From Polyangiaceae bacterium (lineage in GTDB: Bacteria; Myxococcota_A; Polyangia; Polyangiales; Polyangiaceae), in NCBI GenBank assembly GCA_029266615.1, contig JAQSWN010000057.1, positions 1 through 40,938 of the forward strand: a stretch of DNA of 40,938 nucleotides, in the 5' to 3' direction. A program made the translations under genes and the position numbers. How positions within the stretch are numbered: the stretch's first letter is position 1; every line of letters starts with the position of its first letter. A model generated the notes under the pieces. That model had not been told where the DNA came from. It searched no databases and worked only from the letters and a program-made list of their open reading frames with translations. Of the stretch, positions 8,182 to 15,532 are shown in pieces.

Positions 8182-8733
8182 GTGTCTGACGTGGACCTGG
8201 AGGCAAGCCGCCCGTCGGCGCTGAGCTTCGACGCGCTGTTCGAAGAGTATGCAAGCTTCGTGTGGCGGGTGCTCGGGCGCCTCGGCGTTCGGAGGAGCGA
8301 CGTGGCCGACGCCTCCCAGGAGGTGTTCTTGGTCGTCCACCGAAGGCTCGCCAGCTTCGAAGGTCGCTCCAGCGTCAAATCCTGGATTTACGGGATTTGT
8401 GTGAAAGTCGCGGCTGGCCACCGGCGGCAAGTGCGCGGCGCGCACGATGAGCTCGACGAAGACTCACGCCGCGTCGACGGCACCTCTCAAGAGCAAGAGC
8501 AAGAGCTCGACCAAAGCCGCGCCCGAGAGCAGCTCCGCCAGGTCCTTTCGCAGCTGGACTCCGACAAGCGCGAAGTCTTCGTGCTCTATGAGCTCGAGGA
8601 GCTGTCGATGCCTGAAGTGGCCGAAGCGCTCGGCTGTCCGGTCACCACCGCCTATTCTCGGCTGCACGCCGCTCGCAAGCTCGTGCGCGCCGCGTTTGCG
8701 CGCCGCACCCTCACCACCTCGAGGGCGGGCTGA
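8182..8733 (+). CDS. ECF-type RNA polymerase sigma factor
   Basis: About 183 residues from a GTG at 8182. Sigma region 2 spans about 15-80 (LFEEYASFVWRVLGRLG, then DVADASQEVFLVVHRRL and the promoter-melting WIYGICVKVAAGHRR). A Glu/Gln-rich linker follows, then region 4 (about 121-173) with the helix-turn-helix ELSMPEVAEALGCPVTTAYSRL. An earlier GTG at 8071 would leave only 9 bp between the two divergent genes, so the shorter form is preferred, although its ribosome site (AGAAGAG, close to the start) is weak. Translationally coupled to the next gene (TGATG), which encodes a single-TM protein in the usual place of an anti-sigma factor. Confidence 0.9.
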   Translation: MSDVDLEASRPSALSFDALFEEYASFVWRVLGRLGVRRSDVADASQEVFLVVHRRLASFEGRSSVKSWIYGICVKVAAGHRRQVRGAHDELDEDSRRVDGTSQEQEQELDQSRAREQLRQVLSQLDSDKREVFVLYELEELSMPEVAEALGCPVTTAYSRLHAARKLVRAAFARRTLTTSRAG

Positions 8734-9617
8734 TGTACGAAGAGCCGCCTCGCCTTCGCCTCGATAGCAGCCTGCCGGCCGAGCTGCGCTTCGCGCTCGG
8801 CGACCACGACGACGAGCTGCCGAGCGAAGAGGAGCTGGGCGTGGTCGCGGCGGGGCTCGCGGCCCAGGTCGGCGAGCCAACGCGCCTTAATTTACGCGAT
8901 GATCGCGACCAACCGGGCTCCTTCAAGGACCTTGCCCTCGGGGCTTTCCCGGAGCCTTCCCAGGCGGAGCTCCAGGCGCTACGCGAGCGTCTGCGGGTCT
9001 CCCGAACGGGCACGCTGCGGGCACTTCCCGCCGACACGCAGCGACCGAAGGGGAGGCGAGCGCTGCTGCTGGCCTTCCTTCTTCCGGCGGCCGCGGCCGC
9101 AGCGGCGGGCACTTACTGGCTGACGCGGCCTCCCGAGCCGCACGCGCCGCCCAGCTCCGTGCCTCCTGCGAGTTCCCCTCCGCATGAACGCGCCGAGCCG
9201 AAAACAGCTCCCGCGTCTTCGCCTTCGGCCAGCAGCTCGGCCGAGCCCGCGGAGGCCGCCTCGGCACCGCCGGCTCCTCGGGTCGTGCGCGCCGCACCCG
9301 CACCGGAAGTGAGCGAGCTCACGTTGCTGCGCGAAGCTCAAGCCGCGCTGGCCGGCAATCCGGCGCTCTCGCTCTCGCTCGCCCGTCGCCACCAAGAGCT
9401 TCACCCAAGAGGTATGCTGAGCGAAGAGCGAGAGGTAGTCGCCATCGACGCGCTCTTCCGGCTCGGGCAAACGGCCGCGGCCCGGACGCGCGCAGAGCGC
9501 TTTACCAAGCACTACCCGAGCTCCGCGCATTGGCCGCGCCTCGAGCGCCTGCTGTTCGGAAATGCTTCCCCCCGAACCGGAGCTTCGGCCGCGCCGACAA
9601 TCGACGAGGCGCGTTGA
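8733..9617 (+). CDS. Single-TM partner of ECF sigma factor (putative anti-sigma)
   Basis: 294 residues; ATG overlaps the sigma stop by one base. The N-terminal about 105 residues are acidic and probably cytoplasmic, one transmembrane helix lies near 110-130 (ALLLAFLLPAAAAAAAGTYWL), then a long Pro/Ser/Ala linker. The C-terminal 100 residues resemble TPR-like helices (TLLREAQAALAGNPALSLSL; IDALFRLGQTAAARTRAERF). This architecture is frequent beside myxobacterial ECF sigmas and is inferred to hold the sigma at the membrane and sense an envelope signal. No zinc-binding anti-sigma motif (HxxxCxxC) is present, so if it is an anti-sigma it is not of the ZAS type. Confidence 0.78.
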   Translation: MYEEPPRLRLDSSLPAELRFALGDHDDELPSEEELGVVAAGLAAQVGEPTRLNLRDDRDQPGSFKDLALGAFPEPSQAELQALRERLRVSRTGTLRALPADTQRPKGRRALLLAFLLPAAAAAAAGTYWLTRPPEPHAPPSSVPPASSPPHERAEPKTAPASSPSASSSAEPAEAASAPPAPRVVRAAPAPEVSELTLLREAQAALAGNPALSLSLARRHQELHPRGMLSEEREVVAIDALFRLGQTAAARTRAERFTKHYPSSAHWPRLERLLFGNASPRTGASAAPTIDEAR

Positions 9618-9661
9618 TTTTTCTTCGTAGCTAAGCGCCGCCTCTGGCACTCAGCGGGATA

Positions 9662-10261
9662 ATGAGACCGACGTCTTTCGGCGTGGGCGGAGCTGCAGTC
9701 GCGCTCGCCCTCGCCGCTTGCTCCCCCGCGCATGTCCACCTGGAGGCGCCACCGGCCACCGCCGAGGCCGCGGTACGCTTGGCGGCGTACGAGCAGCTCA
9801 GACCGGCGCGCCTGCGCCTAACGCGCGTGACCGACCTGCGTACCAACAGCTCCAACGAGTATGCGGATTCGGTCGAGCTGAACGGCGGCGCTCGAGTCAA
9901 AAACATTCCCGACCTTTTGCCAGTCGTACACCCCCAGTCGCGCACTGCCGATGACATTCGGCTCATGCAAAGCAAGAGCAGCACCGCGAAGTGGTTCTTC
10001 TACGGCGGGCTAGCCGCGCTCGGCAGCTCGCTCGTGCTGATGGTCGCGGACATGAGCTCCAATGGCCCCAGCAACCTGGGAGCTCCGTTCTACGTGGGGG
10101 CGGGGCTCGGCATTGGCGGCGTCATTGCGATTCCGATCGGGCAGTATCACGGGCGCCAGGCCAACGAAGCCGGCATCGACGCGGTCAAGCACTACGACGA
10201 CGGCCTGCTCCGCAGGCTCGACCTATGCAACGAGCACGGGGGCGTCACGCCATGCCGCTGA
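9662..10261 (+). CDS. Small lipoprotein with two hydrophobic segments
   Basis: 199 residues with lipobox LALAAC (Cys20). The central part is polar; two hydrophobic Gly-rich segments lie near 110-130 and 143-160, suggesting that the lipidated protein also inserts into a membrane. Starts 44 nt after the anti-sigma-like gene and overlaps the next gene by 10 nt, so it probably belongs to the sigma-factor operon. No family recognised. Confidence 0.72.
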   Translation: MRPTSFGVGGAAVALALAACSPAHVHLEAPPATAEAAVRLAAYEQLRPARLRLTRVTDLRTNSSNEYADSVELNGGARVKNIPDLLPVVHPQSRTADDIRLMQSKSSTAKWFFYGGLAALGSSLVLMVADMSSNGPSNLGAPFYVGAGLGIGGVIAIPIGQYHGRQANEAGIDAVKHYDDGLLRRLDLCNEHGGVTPCR

Positions 10262-11109
10262 GCTGCTGGTTACGAGCTTCCGCGTTCATGGGTGGGCTGG
10301 TCGTAGCGCTTCCCGGCGTAGCGCAAGCCGCCCCCTGCGAAGGCATCGAGTGCTCGGACGAAGAAGCGGCGGTGGAGGACGCCGGCGCCAACGACGGGGC
10401 TGCGGCGGACACGTCCGCGCCCCGCAGCGTCAACGTCAGCGGTCTCGTGCCGCTGAAGGAGTTGAACCAGCGGCCCTACAGCAAGGCTTGGCTGGGCGAT
10501 CTGCGCTTTCATGCAATGGACATCGGCCTCTCCGTCACGTCGCTCTCGGTATCGGGCAACGTCGCGGGGAGCTTTTTCGACGGCACCGCCCAGCGAGCGA
10601 CGCTGGAGCAAATCGACGGCAAGCTCACCTACGGCGGAGTTTGGGCGGGCTACTACCAACCGCTGTTCGGCTACACTCCGAACTTCAGCGTCGGCCTCTT
10701 CCCGGCGATTCATTTGGGACTTGGCGCGTCTTATAGCGGTAACAGCTCGAGCGCGCTGAGCGGGCTCCGCGACGGCGGAACATTGGGCAAGTTGCTCCGC
10801 ATTCCCGTGTTCGCGAGCGCGCGCTTGGGGGGACGCGCCTCACGCTACGCGGATTGGGACTTGTCCTTCGGGGCCGGCGTCGGGGTCGAGCTAGTATCCT
10901 TCGCAACGGGTGAGCCGGTGAGTGCCAGCAGCACCTACGTGGCGCCCGTAGCGCGCGTGGAGGCGGCTTACGGCTTCGTGCACGTGTTCGCCGAGGCGGG
11001 GCTGACCGCGCACGACGACTTCGCGTCCCCGCAAGACGCGGTTCGCCTCTCTTACCAGCAAAAGTCCTTCGGGCTCGGCCTGCTCTTCAAGGCGGCCCCC
11101 GACGACTGA
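10252..11109 (+). CDS. Secreted outer-membrane beta-barrel-like protein
   Basis: 285 residues. Signal peptide ends near residue 26 (GVAQA). Two Cys in the mature N-terminus (PCEGIEC), a short acidic linker, then a strand-rich Gly/aromatic region with alternating hydrophobicity (KLTYGGVWAGYYQPLFG; FSVGLFPAIHLGLGASYSG) ending in QQKSFGLGLLFK, consistent with an eight- to ten-strand outer-membrane barrel. The ATG lies inside the end of the preceding lipoprotein gene, so translation is likely coupled. Probably a structural or sensing component of the sigma-factor operon; specific role unknown. Confidence 0.75.
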   Translation: MPLSCWLRASAFMGGLVVALPGVAQAAPCEGIECSDEEAAVEDAGANDGAAADTSAPRSVNVSGLVPLKELNQRPYSKAWLGDLRFHAMDIGLSVTSLSVSGNVAGSFFDGTAQRATLEQIDGKLTYGGVWAGYYQPLFGYTPNFSVGLFPAIHLGLGASYSGNSSSALSGLRDGGTLGKLLRIPVFASARLGGRASRYADWDLSFGAGVGVELVSFATGEPVSASSTYVAPVARVEAAYGFVHVFAEAGLTAHDDFASPQDAVRLSYQQKSFGLGLLFKAAPDD

Positions 11110-11202
11110 GAGCGCCGTGTTTGGCTTGAGGGTCGCCGAAGCGCAGCCCCACTGGCGCGCAGCAACTCGGAGTGCTCATGGCGGAACGCTTTCTGCGCCG
11201 CA

Positions 11203-11239
11203 CGCCAACGGGAGCCCAATGACGCGGCTTCCGTTGGCG
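11203..11239. terminator. Long hairpin between convergent genes
   Basis: 14-bp stem (11203-11216 with 11226-11239) with one G-T wobble and a 9-nt loop, centrally placed in the 194-bp gap between two converging genes. Suitable as a bidirectional terminator structure, though there is no T run on either side. Confidence 0.5.
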
Positions 11240-11303
11240 GTCCTGTCTGGGGGTGAACCGGCGGCGAGCTGTCACCAGCCTTCAGGTATGGCTGGCGCTC
11301 CTC

Positions 11304-12578
11304 TTAGAGGCTGCAGGTCAGGCCGTCGTCGCAGCCGAGCTGCGAGTAGTACTTGGTGTTGCAGTACGGGTTCGCTGCTTCTTGGCAGCAATGGTCGCCG
11401 ACCACCGAGCACGGCTCCTCCGGGTTGACGCAGTAGCCGGAGACACACGCGAACACCGTGTTGCAGGGATTCGCACCCGCGCAGCACTTGGCCAGCAGCC
11501 CACCGCAAGTCGGTTCCGCAACCTTCTTCTTGTTGCATTTGCCCGACAGACACGTGAGCCCGCTGCCGCTCTCGCAGGCGGAGCCGGTCGAGCAGCAATC
11601 CTGTCCGCTGCCCCCGCACGCCGGTTTCTTGCACGTGCCCGAGCTGCACGTCATCCCTTCATTGCACCTATCGTGGTAGCAGCAGTCCTGTCCGCTTCCT
11701 CCGCAGGGGGTGCACTCGCCCGACGCGCAGACGAGCGTGCCGTTGTCGCAGCTGCTGCCACAGCAGACTTCGCCGCTGCCTCCGCAGCTTTCACACTTCC
11801 CGCTCTTTCCACAGTCCAAGTCGTCGACGCAGGCGTCGCCCGCCGTGCAGCACTCGTCCCCCTGCTCTTGGCCGCAGGTGCTTGCTTTGGACTTGAAGCT
11901 CACCTTTTGAGTGGCCCCGTCCGTGGATCCGAGACGAGCGCTGACCGCGATGCGATAGCTGCGTCCAGCAACCATGTCATCCGTGAAAAAGTATGCCTTC
12001 GGCACGGAACAAAGCAGTGCCGGGCCCTTGATGATGCCACCGAGGTCACCCGGCGTGACGGGCTTGACCGGAATGTCAGGCAGCGGCGCGCTTCCAGGCT
12101 GTGCCGGGGGACGCTCTATATCCCCGGGCTCATCGTCCATCGTCAAGTCGCCGTGAGCCGATTTAGACTTGATGAAACGCCATTCATCACCCCGCTTCTC
12201 GAAAAGGTACACCCAAAGCAGGGAGCCGAGGCAATCCTTGGTGGACGGCTGCGCCCCCGCCCAGCGCACCTCCGTGTAGCCGCCCACGGCGTACTCTGGC
12301 GAATAGTCGTCTATTTGCACGACCTTGCCTTTATAGCAGTCGTCGTACGTTTCGGCGCTCGTGTACGTCGACGCGAAGCCTCCTTCCACGACTTTGGACG
12401 CGGTCTTCCAGCAGTTCTTGTTGATCGCTGCGGAGACTTCTCCCACGGTCTCCGGCGGGCCGAGTTCCCAGTCGCCCTGTTCGTCGACACCGCTGCAGGC
12501 GACAGCCGCGAACGCCGCGAGGGCTGCGCATACCGTGGCACTCACCACTTTGTTCAGGTTAATCATGCTCAAGCTCAT
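11304..12578 (-). CDS. Cys-rich surface lipoprotein under a sigma54 promoter
   Basis: 424 residues. The start at 12578 is set by GAAGGAGGAGG just upstream; lipobox AVAC with Cys28. Residues 30-230 form a mixed domain with a few Cys. Residues 235-424 hold about six repeats of roughly 30 residues with the pattern CGGSGxxCC-x4-C-x3-C-x4-GxC, apparently disulfide-bonded modules on the cell surface. A sigma54-type promoter (12610-12629) ends about 30 bp before the start, with paired palindromes at 12686-12715. It is divergent from the FHA/sigma54 activator gene and shares promoter type with the MACPF-like gene at 20162, so it is probably a target of that activator. Function unknown; an adhesive or protective surface role is possible. 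Confidence 0.82.
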   Translation of the reverse strand: MSLSMINLNKVVSATVCAALAAFAAVACSGVDEQGDWELGPPETVGEVSAAINKNCWKTASKVVEGGFASTYTSAETYDDCYKGKVVQIDDYSPEYAVGGYTEVRWAGAQPSTKDCLGSLLWVYLFEKRGDEWRFIKSKSAHGDLTMDDEPGDIERPPAQPGSAPLPDIPVKPVTPGDLGGIIKGPALLCSVPKAYFFTDDMVAGRSYRIAVSARLGSTDGATQKVSFKSKASTCGQEQGDECCTAGDACVDDLDCGKSGKCESCGGSGEVCCGSSCDNGTLVCASGECTPCGGSGQDCCYHDRCNEGMTCSSGTCKKPACGGSGQDCCSTGSACESGSGLTCLSGKCNKKKVAEPTCGGLLAKCCAGANPCNTVFACVSGYCVNPEEPCSVVGDHCCQEAANPYCNTKYYSQLGCDDGLTCSL

Positions 12579-12609
12579 GCCTCCTCCTTCGCCACCGGGT
12601 GGCACGCCC

Positions 12610-12629
12610 CCTTGAGCAAGGCCTGTGCC
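12610..12629 (-). promoter_or_regulatory. Sigma54 (-24/-12) promoter of the Cys-rich lipoprotein gene
   Basis: Minus strand reads GGCACAGGCCTTGCTCAAGG. The GG and GC dinucleotides are 10 nt apart, as sigma54 requires. Start of transcription is expected near 12604, giving a leader of about 26 nt with the ribosome site. The element matches 20091-20110 in 17 of 20 bases. Confidence 0.72.
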
Positions 12630-12685
12630 CGTTCGGATGCCCGAGGCGACCCACGAAAACGTGCTGGTTCCACGCTTGCGTCCGC

Positions 12686-12715
12686 TGTCCGGACGGACGC
12701 CGCTCCGTCCGGACA
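12686..12715. promoter_or_regulatory. Paired GTCCGGAC palindromes, putative activator site
   Basis: 11-bp inverted repeat (12686-12696, 12705-12715). Each arm contains the self-complementary octamer GTCCGGAC (12687-12694 and 12707-12714), 20 bp centre to centre. It lies about 80-110 bp upstream of the inferred start of the Cys-rich lipoprotein transcript, the usual distance for a sigma54 enhancer site, and just upstream of the activator gene at 12747, so autoregulation is possible. Confidence 0.65.
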
Positions 12716-12746
12716 ACGCGCACGAGGTGGCTGGGGTAGCTGATTC

Positions 12747-14141
12747 ATGCTTACATCCGCCCGCCGGATGAGCTCCGCCGACACGACGACCCTGCGCTTG
12801 ACGAACACGGCCCACGGATCGGCGGCGTCCGTGTATTGGCTGCTTTGGAGTGGACACGGGGCTCGTTCATCGCTGCGCCTCGACGCCGAACGCATAGTGA
12901 TCGGCCGAGGCGCCGACGGCGCAGGCCGCCTCGAATATCCAGGGGTGTCGCGGCAGCATGCCGAGATCTCCCGTCGCGGGCCGCTGCTCATCATGCGCGA
13001 CCTGGGCAGTACCAACGGCACGTTCGTGAATGGAGCGCGCATAGAAGAGGTCGCTCTCAGCGAAGGCGACGTCGTCCGGCTCGGCGACGGCTTGGGAGTA
13101 GTGATCCGCGTTCAGGCCGAAGCAGAGGCCCCGCGCACTCACGAGCCCTGCCCTGGGGTCCTCTTCGGGCCCGGGATGGCAGGCGTGCTGGAGACCGTGA
13201 AGAAGGTCGCTGCGACCTCGCTCCCAGTAGTGCTCGAAGGTCAGACCGGCACCGGAAAGGAAATGGTCGCGCGAGTGATTCATTCCCTCAGTGGTCGCGC
13301 CGGGCCCCTGCAAGCCGTCAACTGCGGTGCCCTCCCGCCGGCATTAGCCGAAGCCGAGCTTTTTGGTCACCGCAAGGGCGCCTTCACCGGTGCGGAGCAA
13401 AGCGGGCTCGGCCACGTGCGCGCCGCCCACGGAGGCACGCTGTTTCTAGACGAGCTGTGCGATCTCGCGCCAGCGGTTCAGGCCAAGCTGCTGCGCGTGC
13501 TGCAAGAGCGCGAAGTGACACCGTTGGGTGAAACGCGAGCGCTGCCCGTCGACCTGCGTATCGTCGCCGCCAGCTTGATACCGCTCGCGACACTGGTCGA
13601 GAGCGGGCGGCTACGTGAGGACTTGGCCGCGCGCCTCAGCGGAGTCGTTATCGCGTTGCCGCCGCTACGCCAGCGTCGGGCCGATGTTCCGGCCCTTCTA
13701 GACCACTTCCTGCGCGTACACTCGGGCGGGCGCCCCCCCGCGTTGGACGGCAAGCTGCTAGAGCAGATGCTGCTCGCTCAATGGCCGGGCAACATCCGCG
13801 AGCTCGAGCTTGTCACTCGGCGTATGCTCGCTTTCGGCAATAACGAGCCCGTCCTGCGCCGAAGCCTGCTGCCCCCTGCCTTCGCGGCGGCCACACCGTC
13901 CACGGCGGCGCCTACCACGAAACCGACGCGACGACCGACGGAGGCACGAGAGGACGACCTCGAGCGCCTCCGTGAGCGCTATGCCGAACACGGCAACCTC
14001 ACGCGCGCAGCGGGCGAGGCAGGTATCTCGCGCCAGCGAGCGTACCGCTTGCTGGCAGGTCCGGCATCCCGGCAGCGCCTCGACTTGAGCTCCGATGAGC
14101 GGGACTCGAGCGACGACGGCGGAGCCCCCGGCCGGTCATGA
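12747..14141 (+). CDS. FHA-domain sigma54-dependent transcription activator
   Basis: 464 residues. An N-terminal FHA domain (about 47-115) keeps the phosphothreonine-binding residues (IGRG, SRQHAEI, STNGTFVNG). The AAA+ domain (about 138-375) has Walker A GQTGTGKE (165-172), the sigma54-contact loop GAFTGA (211-216), Walker B GTLFLDE (230-236) and a QWPGNIREL motif. The Fis-type helix-turn-helix is near 403-437 (GNLTRAAGEAGISRQRAYRLL). There is no receiver domain: by family, binding of a phosphorylated protein to FHA replaces response-regulator phosphorylation as the switch. The next gene, overlapping by ATGA, is a Ser/Thr kinase and the likely source of the phosphothreonine. A second ATG at 12768 is possible. 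Likely targets are the two sigma54 promoters flanking this operon. Confidence 0.95.
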   Translation: MLTSARRMSSADTTTLRLTNTAHGSAASVYWLLWSGHGARSSLRLDAERIVIGRGADGAGRLEYPGVSRQHAEISRRGPLLIMRDLGSTNGTFVNGARIEEVALSEGDVVRLGDGLGVVIRVQAEAEAPRTHEPCPGVLFGPGMAGVLETVKKVAATSLPVVLEGQTGTGKEMVARVIHSLSGRAGPLQAVNCGALPPALAEAELFGHRKGAFTGAEQSGLGHVRAAHGGTLFLDELCDLAPAVQAKLLRVLQEREVTPLGETRALPVDLRIVAASLIPLATLVESGRLREDLAARLSGVVIALPPLRQRRADVPALLDHFLRVHSGGRPPALDGKLLEQMLLAQWPGNIRELELVTRRMLAFGNNEPVLRRSLLPPAFAAATPSTAAPTTKPTRRPTEAREDDLERLRERYAEHGNLTRAAGEAGISRQRAYRLLAGPASRQRLDLSSDERDSSDDGGAPGRS

Positions 14142-15532
14142 GCCAAAGCGGGTCGCTCGTCCCTGCGGATCGAGGCTCGTTCGAGCCGATCGACCCTCGC
14201 TACTCCCTAGTCGGCAAGGTCGTCGATGCCAAGTTCCGAGTGCTCTCGCACATCGCAAGTGGCGGCATGGCGGACGTGTATCGAGTCGAGCACATCCCGC
14301 TCGGTCGGCAGCTTGCGATGAAAGTTTTGCGCCACACCAAGGCAAGCAGTCCGGCGCTGGCCAGGCGTTTCGCTCGTGAGGCGCAGGCGGCTTCACGCCT
14401 ACAGAGCGAGCACGTCGTGTCCATTCACGACTATGGTGAGCTGCAGGAAGGATTCCCGTACTTCGTCATGGAGCTATTGGAAGGCCAAACCCTGCGGGAG
14501 GAGCTACGACAGCGCGGCACTCTGCCCTTGGCGCGCGTCGCCAACTTGGCCATCGATGTCTGCCTGGGCTTGAACGCCGCTCATCGTGCGGGCTTGGTGC
14601 ACCGGGATCTCAAGCCAGAGAACCTTTGGCTGGCTCGAGGTGACGACGAGCGCGAGCGCTGCATCTTGCTGGATTTCGGAGTCGCCCGCTTTACGGATAC
14701 GCACAGCACCGGCGAAGGCGTCTTGGTCGGCACGGCTCGCTACATGTCGCCCGAGCAGATCACCGGGGCCCCCCCGCCGAGCGGTCGAAGCGATCTGTTC
14801 GCGCTGGCAACGATCATCATCGAGTGCGTTACCGGAAACTGTCCATTTGCCGCCGATTCGCTCGAGCGCACGCTGTTTCGAGTACTGAACGACGTGCCTC
14901 GGCCCTTGCACGAGTTAGTGCCCGACGTGCCCGAGGAGTTGAGCCGAGTGCTGGAAAGGGCGCTCGCCAAACCCCCGGAGTGTCGCTTCGAAAGTGCGCT
15001 GGCGCTTGCCGCGAGCCTGCGACCTTTCGCCGCGGGAGCGCGCCCTCTTCCGCGTCTCGACGTAGCCCCGCCTAGCTTCTCGCTCGACACTCTAGCCGAG
15101 GACGAAACCACTACTTGGCGCGACGAAGCAGAACCAATCGAGCCCGAGCCCACGACGCGGTCGCCGCAGTCCTATCGAAGAATCTGGGTTACCTTCGGCC
15201 TCGGCGTTCTGCTGGGCGCTGGGAGCCTCTGGGTCGCGGGCGCACGGCTAGCCAGGACCGGCGATTCGAGCGAACGCGTCGTCGAGCTCCCTACGGTGAT
15301 GGATGAGGCCCCAGCCCCCAAGGTCTCGTCAGCCGGGGCGCCCAGTCCATCCGTGCCGTCGGAGCCAGCCAAGGCGGCGATCGTCGCTGTCGACCCGGTA
15401 GGATCCGTCACCGTGACGACTCGTGCGCCGCTCCGGCGGCGCGAAGAACGCGCTGCGCCCGCTCCCGAAAGCTCCGCTCGCCCGCCCCTCCCCCGTCCCG
15501 ACTTCGATGGCCGCAATCCGTATCTCGAGTAG
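14138..15532 (+). CDS. Membrane Ser/Thr protein kinase (PknB type)
   Basis: 464 residues. Kinase domain about 33-300: Gly loop ASGGMADVY, ATP-binding Lys62 (AMKVL), Glu in the C-helix (FAREAQ), HRDLKPEN with catalytic Asp157, DFG Asp179 and activation segment GTARYMSPEQ, so it should be active. An acidic juxtamembrane stretch follows, one transmembrane helix near 347-371 (IWVTFGLGVLLGAGSLWVAG), and a Pro/Ala-rich extracytoplasmic tail without recognised sensor domain. ATGA overlap with the FHA activator gene and 26-nt overlap with the next gene show a coupled operon. It is the probable kinase that controls the FHA activator; the stimulus may come through the periplasmic TPR/PEGA and propeller proteins encoded downstream. 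Confidence 0.94.
   Translation: MSQSGSLVPADRGSFEPIDPRYSLVGKVVDAKFRVLSHIASGGMADVYRVEHIPLGRQLAMKVLRHTKASSPALARRFAREAQAASRLQSEHVVSIHDYGELQEGFPYFVMELLEGQTLREELRQRGTLPLARVANLAIDVCLGLNAAHRAGLVHRDLKPENLWLARGDDERERCILLDFGVARFTDTHSTGEGVLVGTARYMSPEQITGAPPPSGRSDLFALATIIIECVTGNCPFAADSLERTLFRVLNDVPRPLHELVPDVPEELSRVLERALAKPPECRFESALALAASLRPFAAGARPLPRLDVAPPSFSLDTLAEDETTTWRDEAEPIEPEPTTRSPQSYRRIWVTFGLGVLLGAGSLWVAGARLARTGDSSERVVELPTVMDEAPAPKVSSAGAPSPSVPSEPAKAAIVAVDPVGSVTVTTRAPLRRREERAAPAPESSARPPLPRPDFDGRNPYLE

Noticed and set aside
12747..12747. Response-regulator receiver domain in the sigma54 activator
   Set aside because: Residues before the AAA+ domain show FHA motifs only; no acidic pocket or phospho-Asp pattern is present.
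12579..12857. N-terminal extension of the Cys-rich lipoprotein gene
   Set aside because: It would cross its own sigma54 promoter and run into the activator gene; the shorter form has a strong ribosome site and a lipobox.
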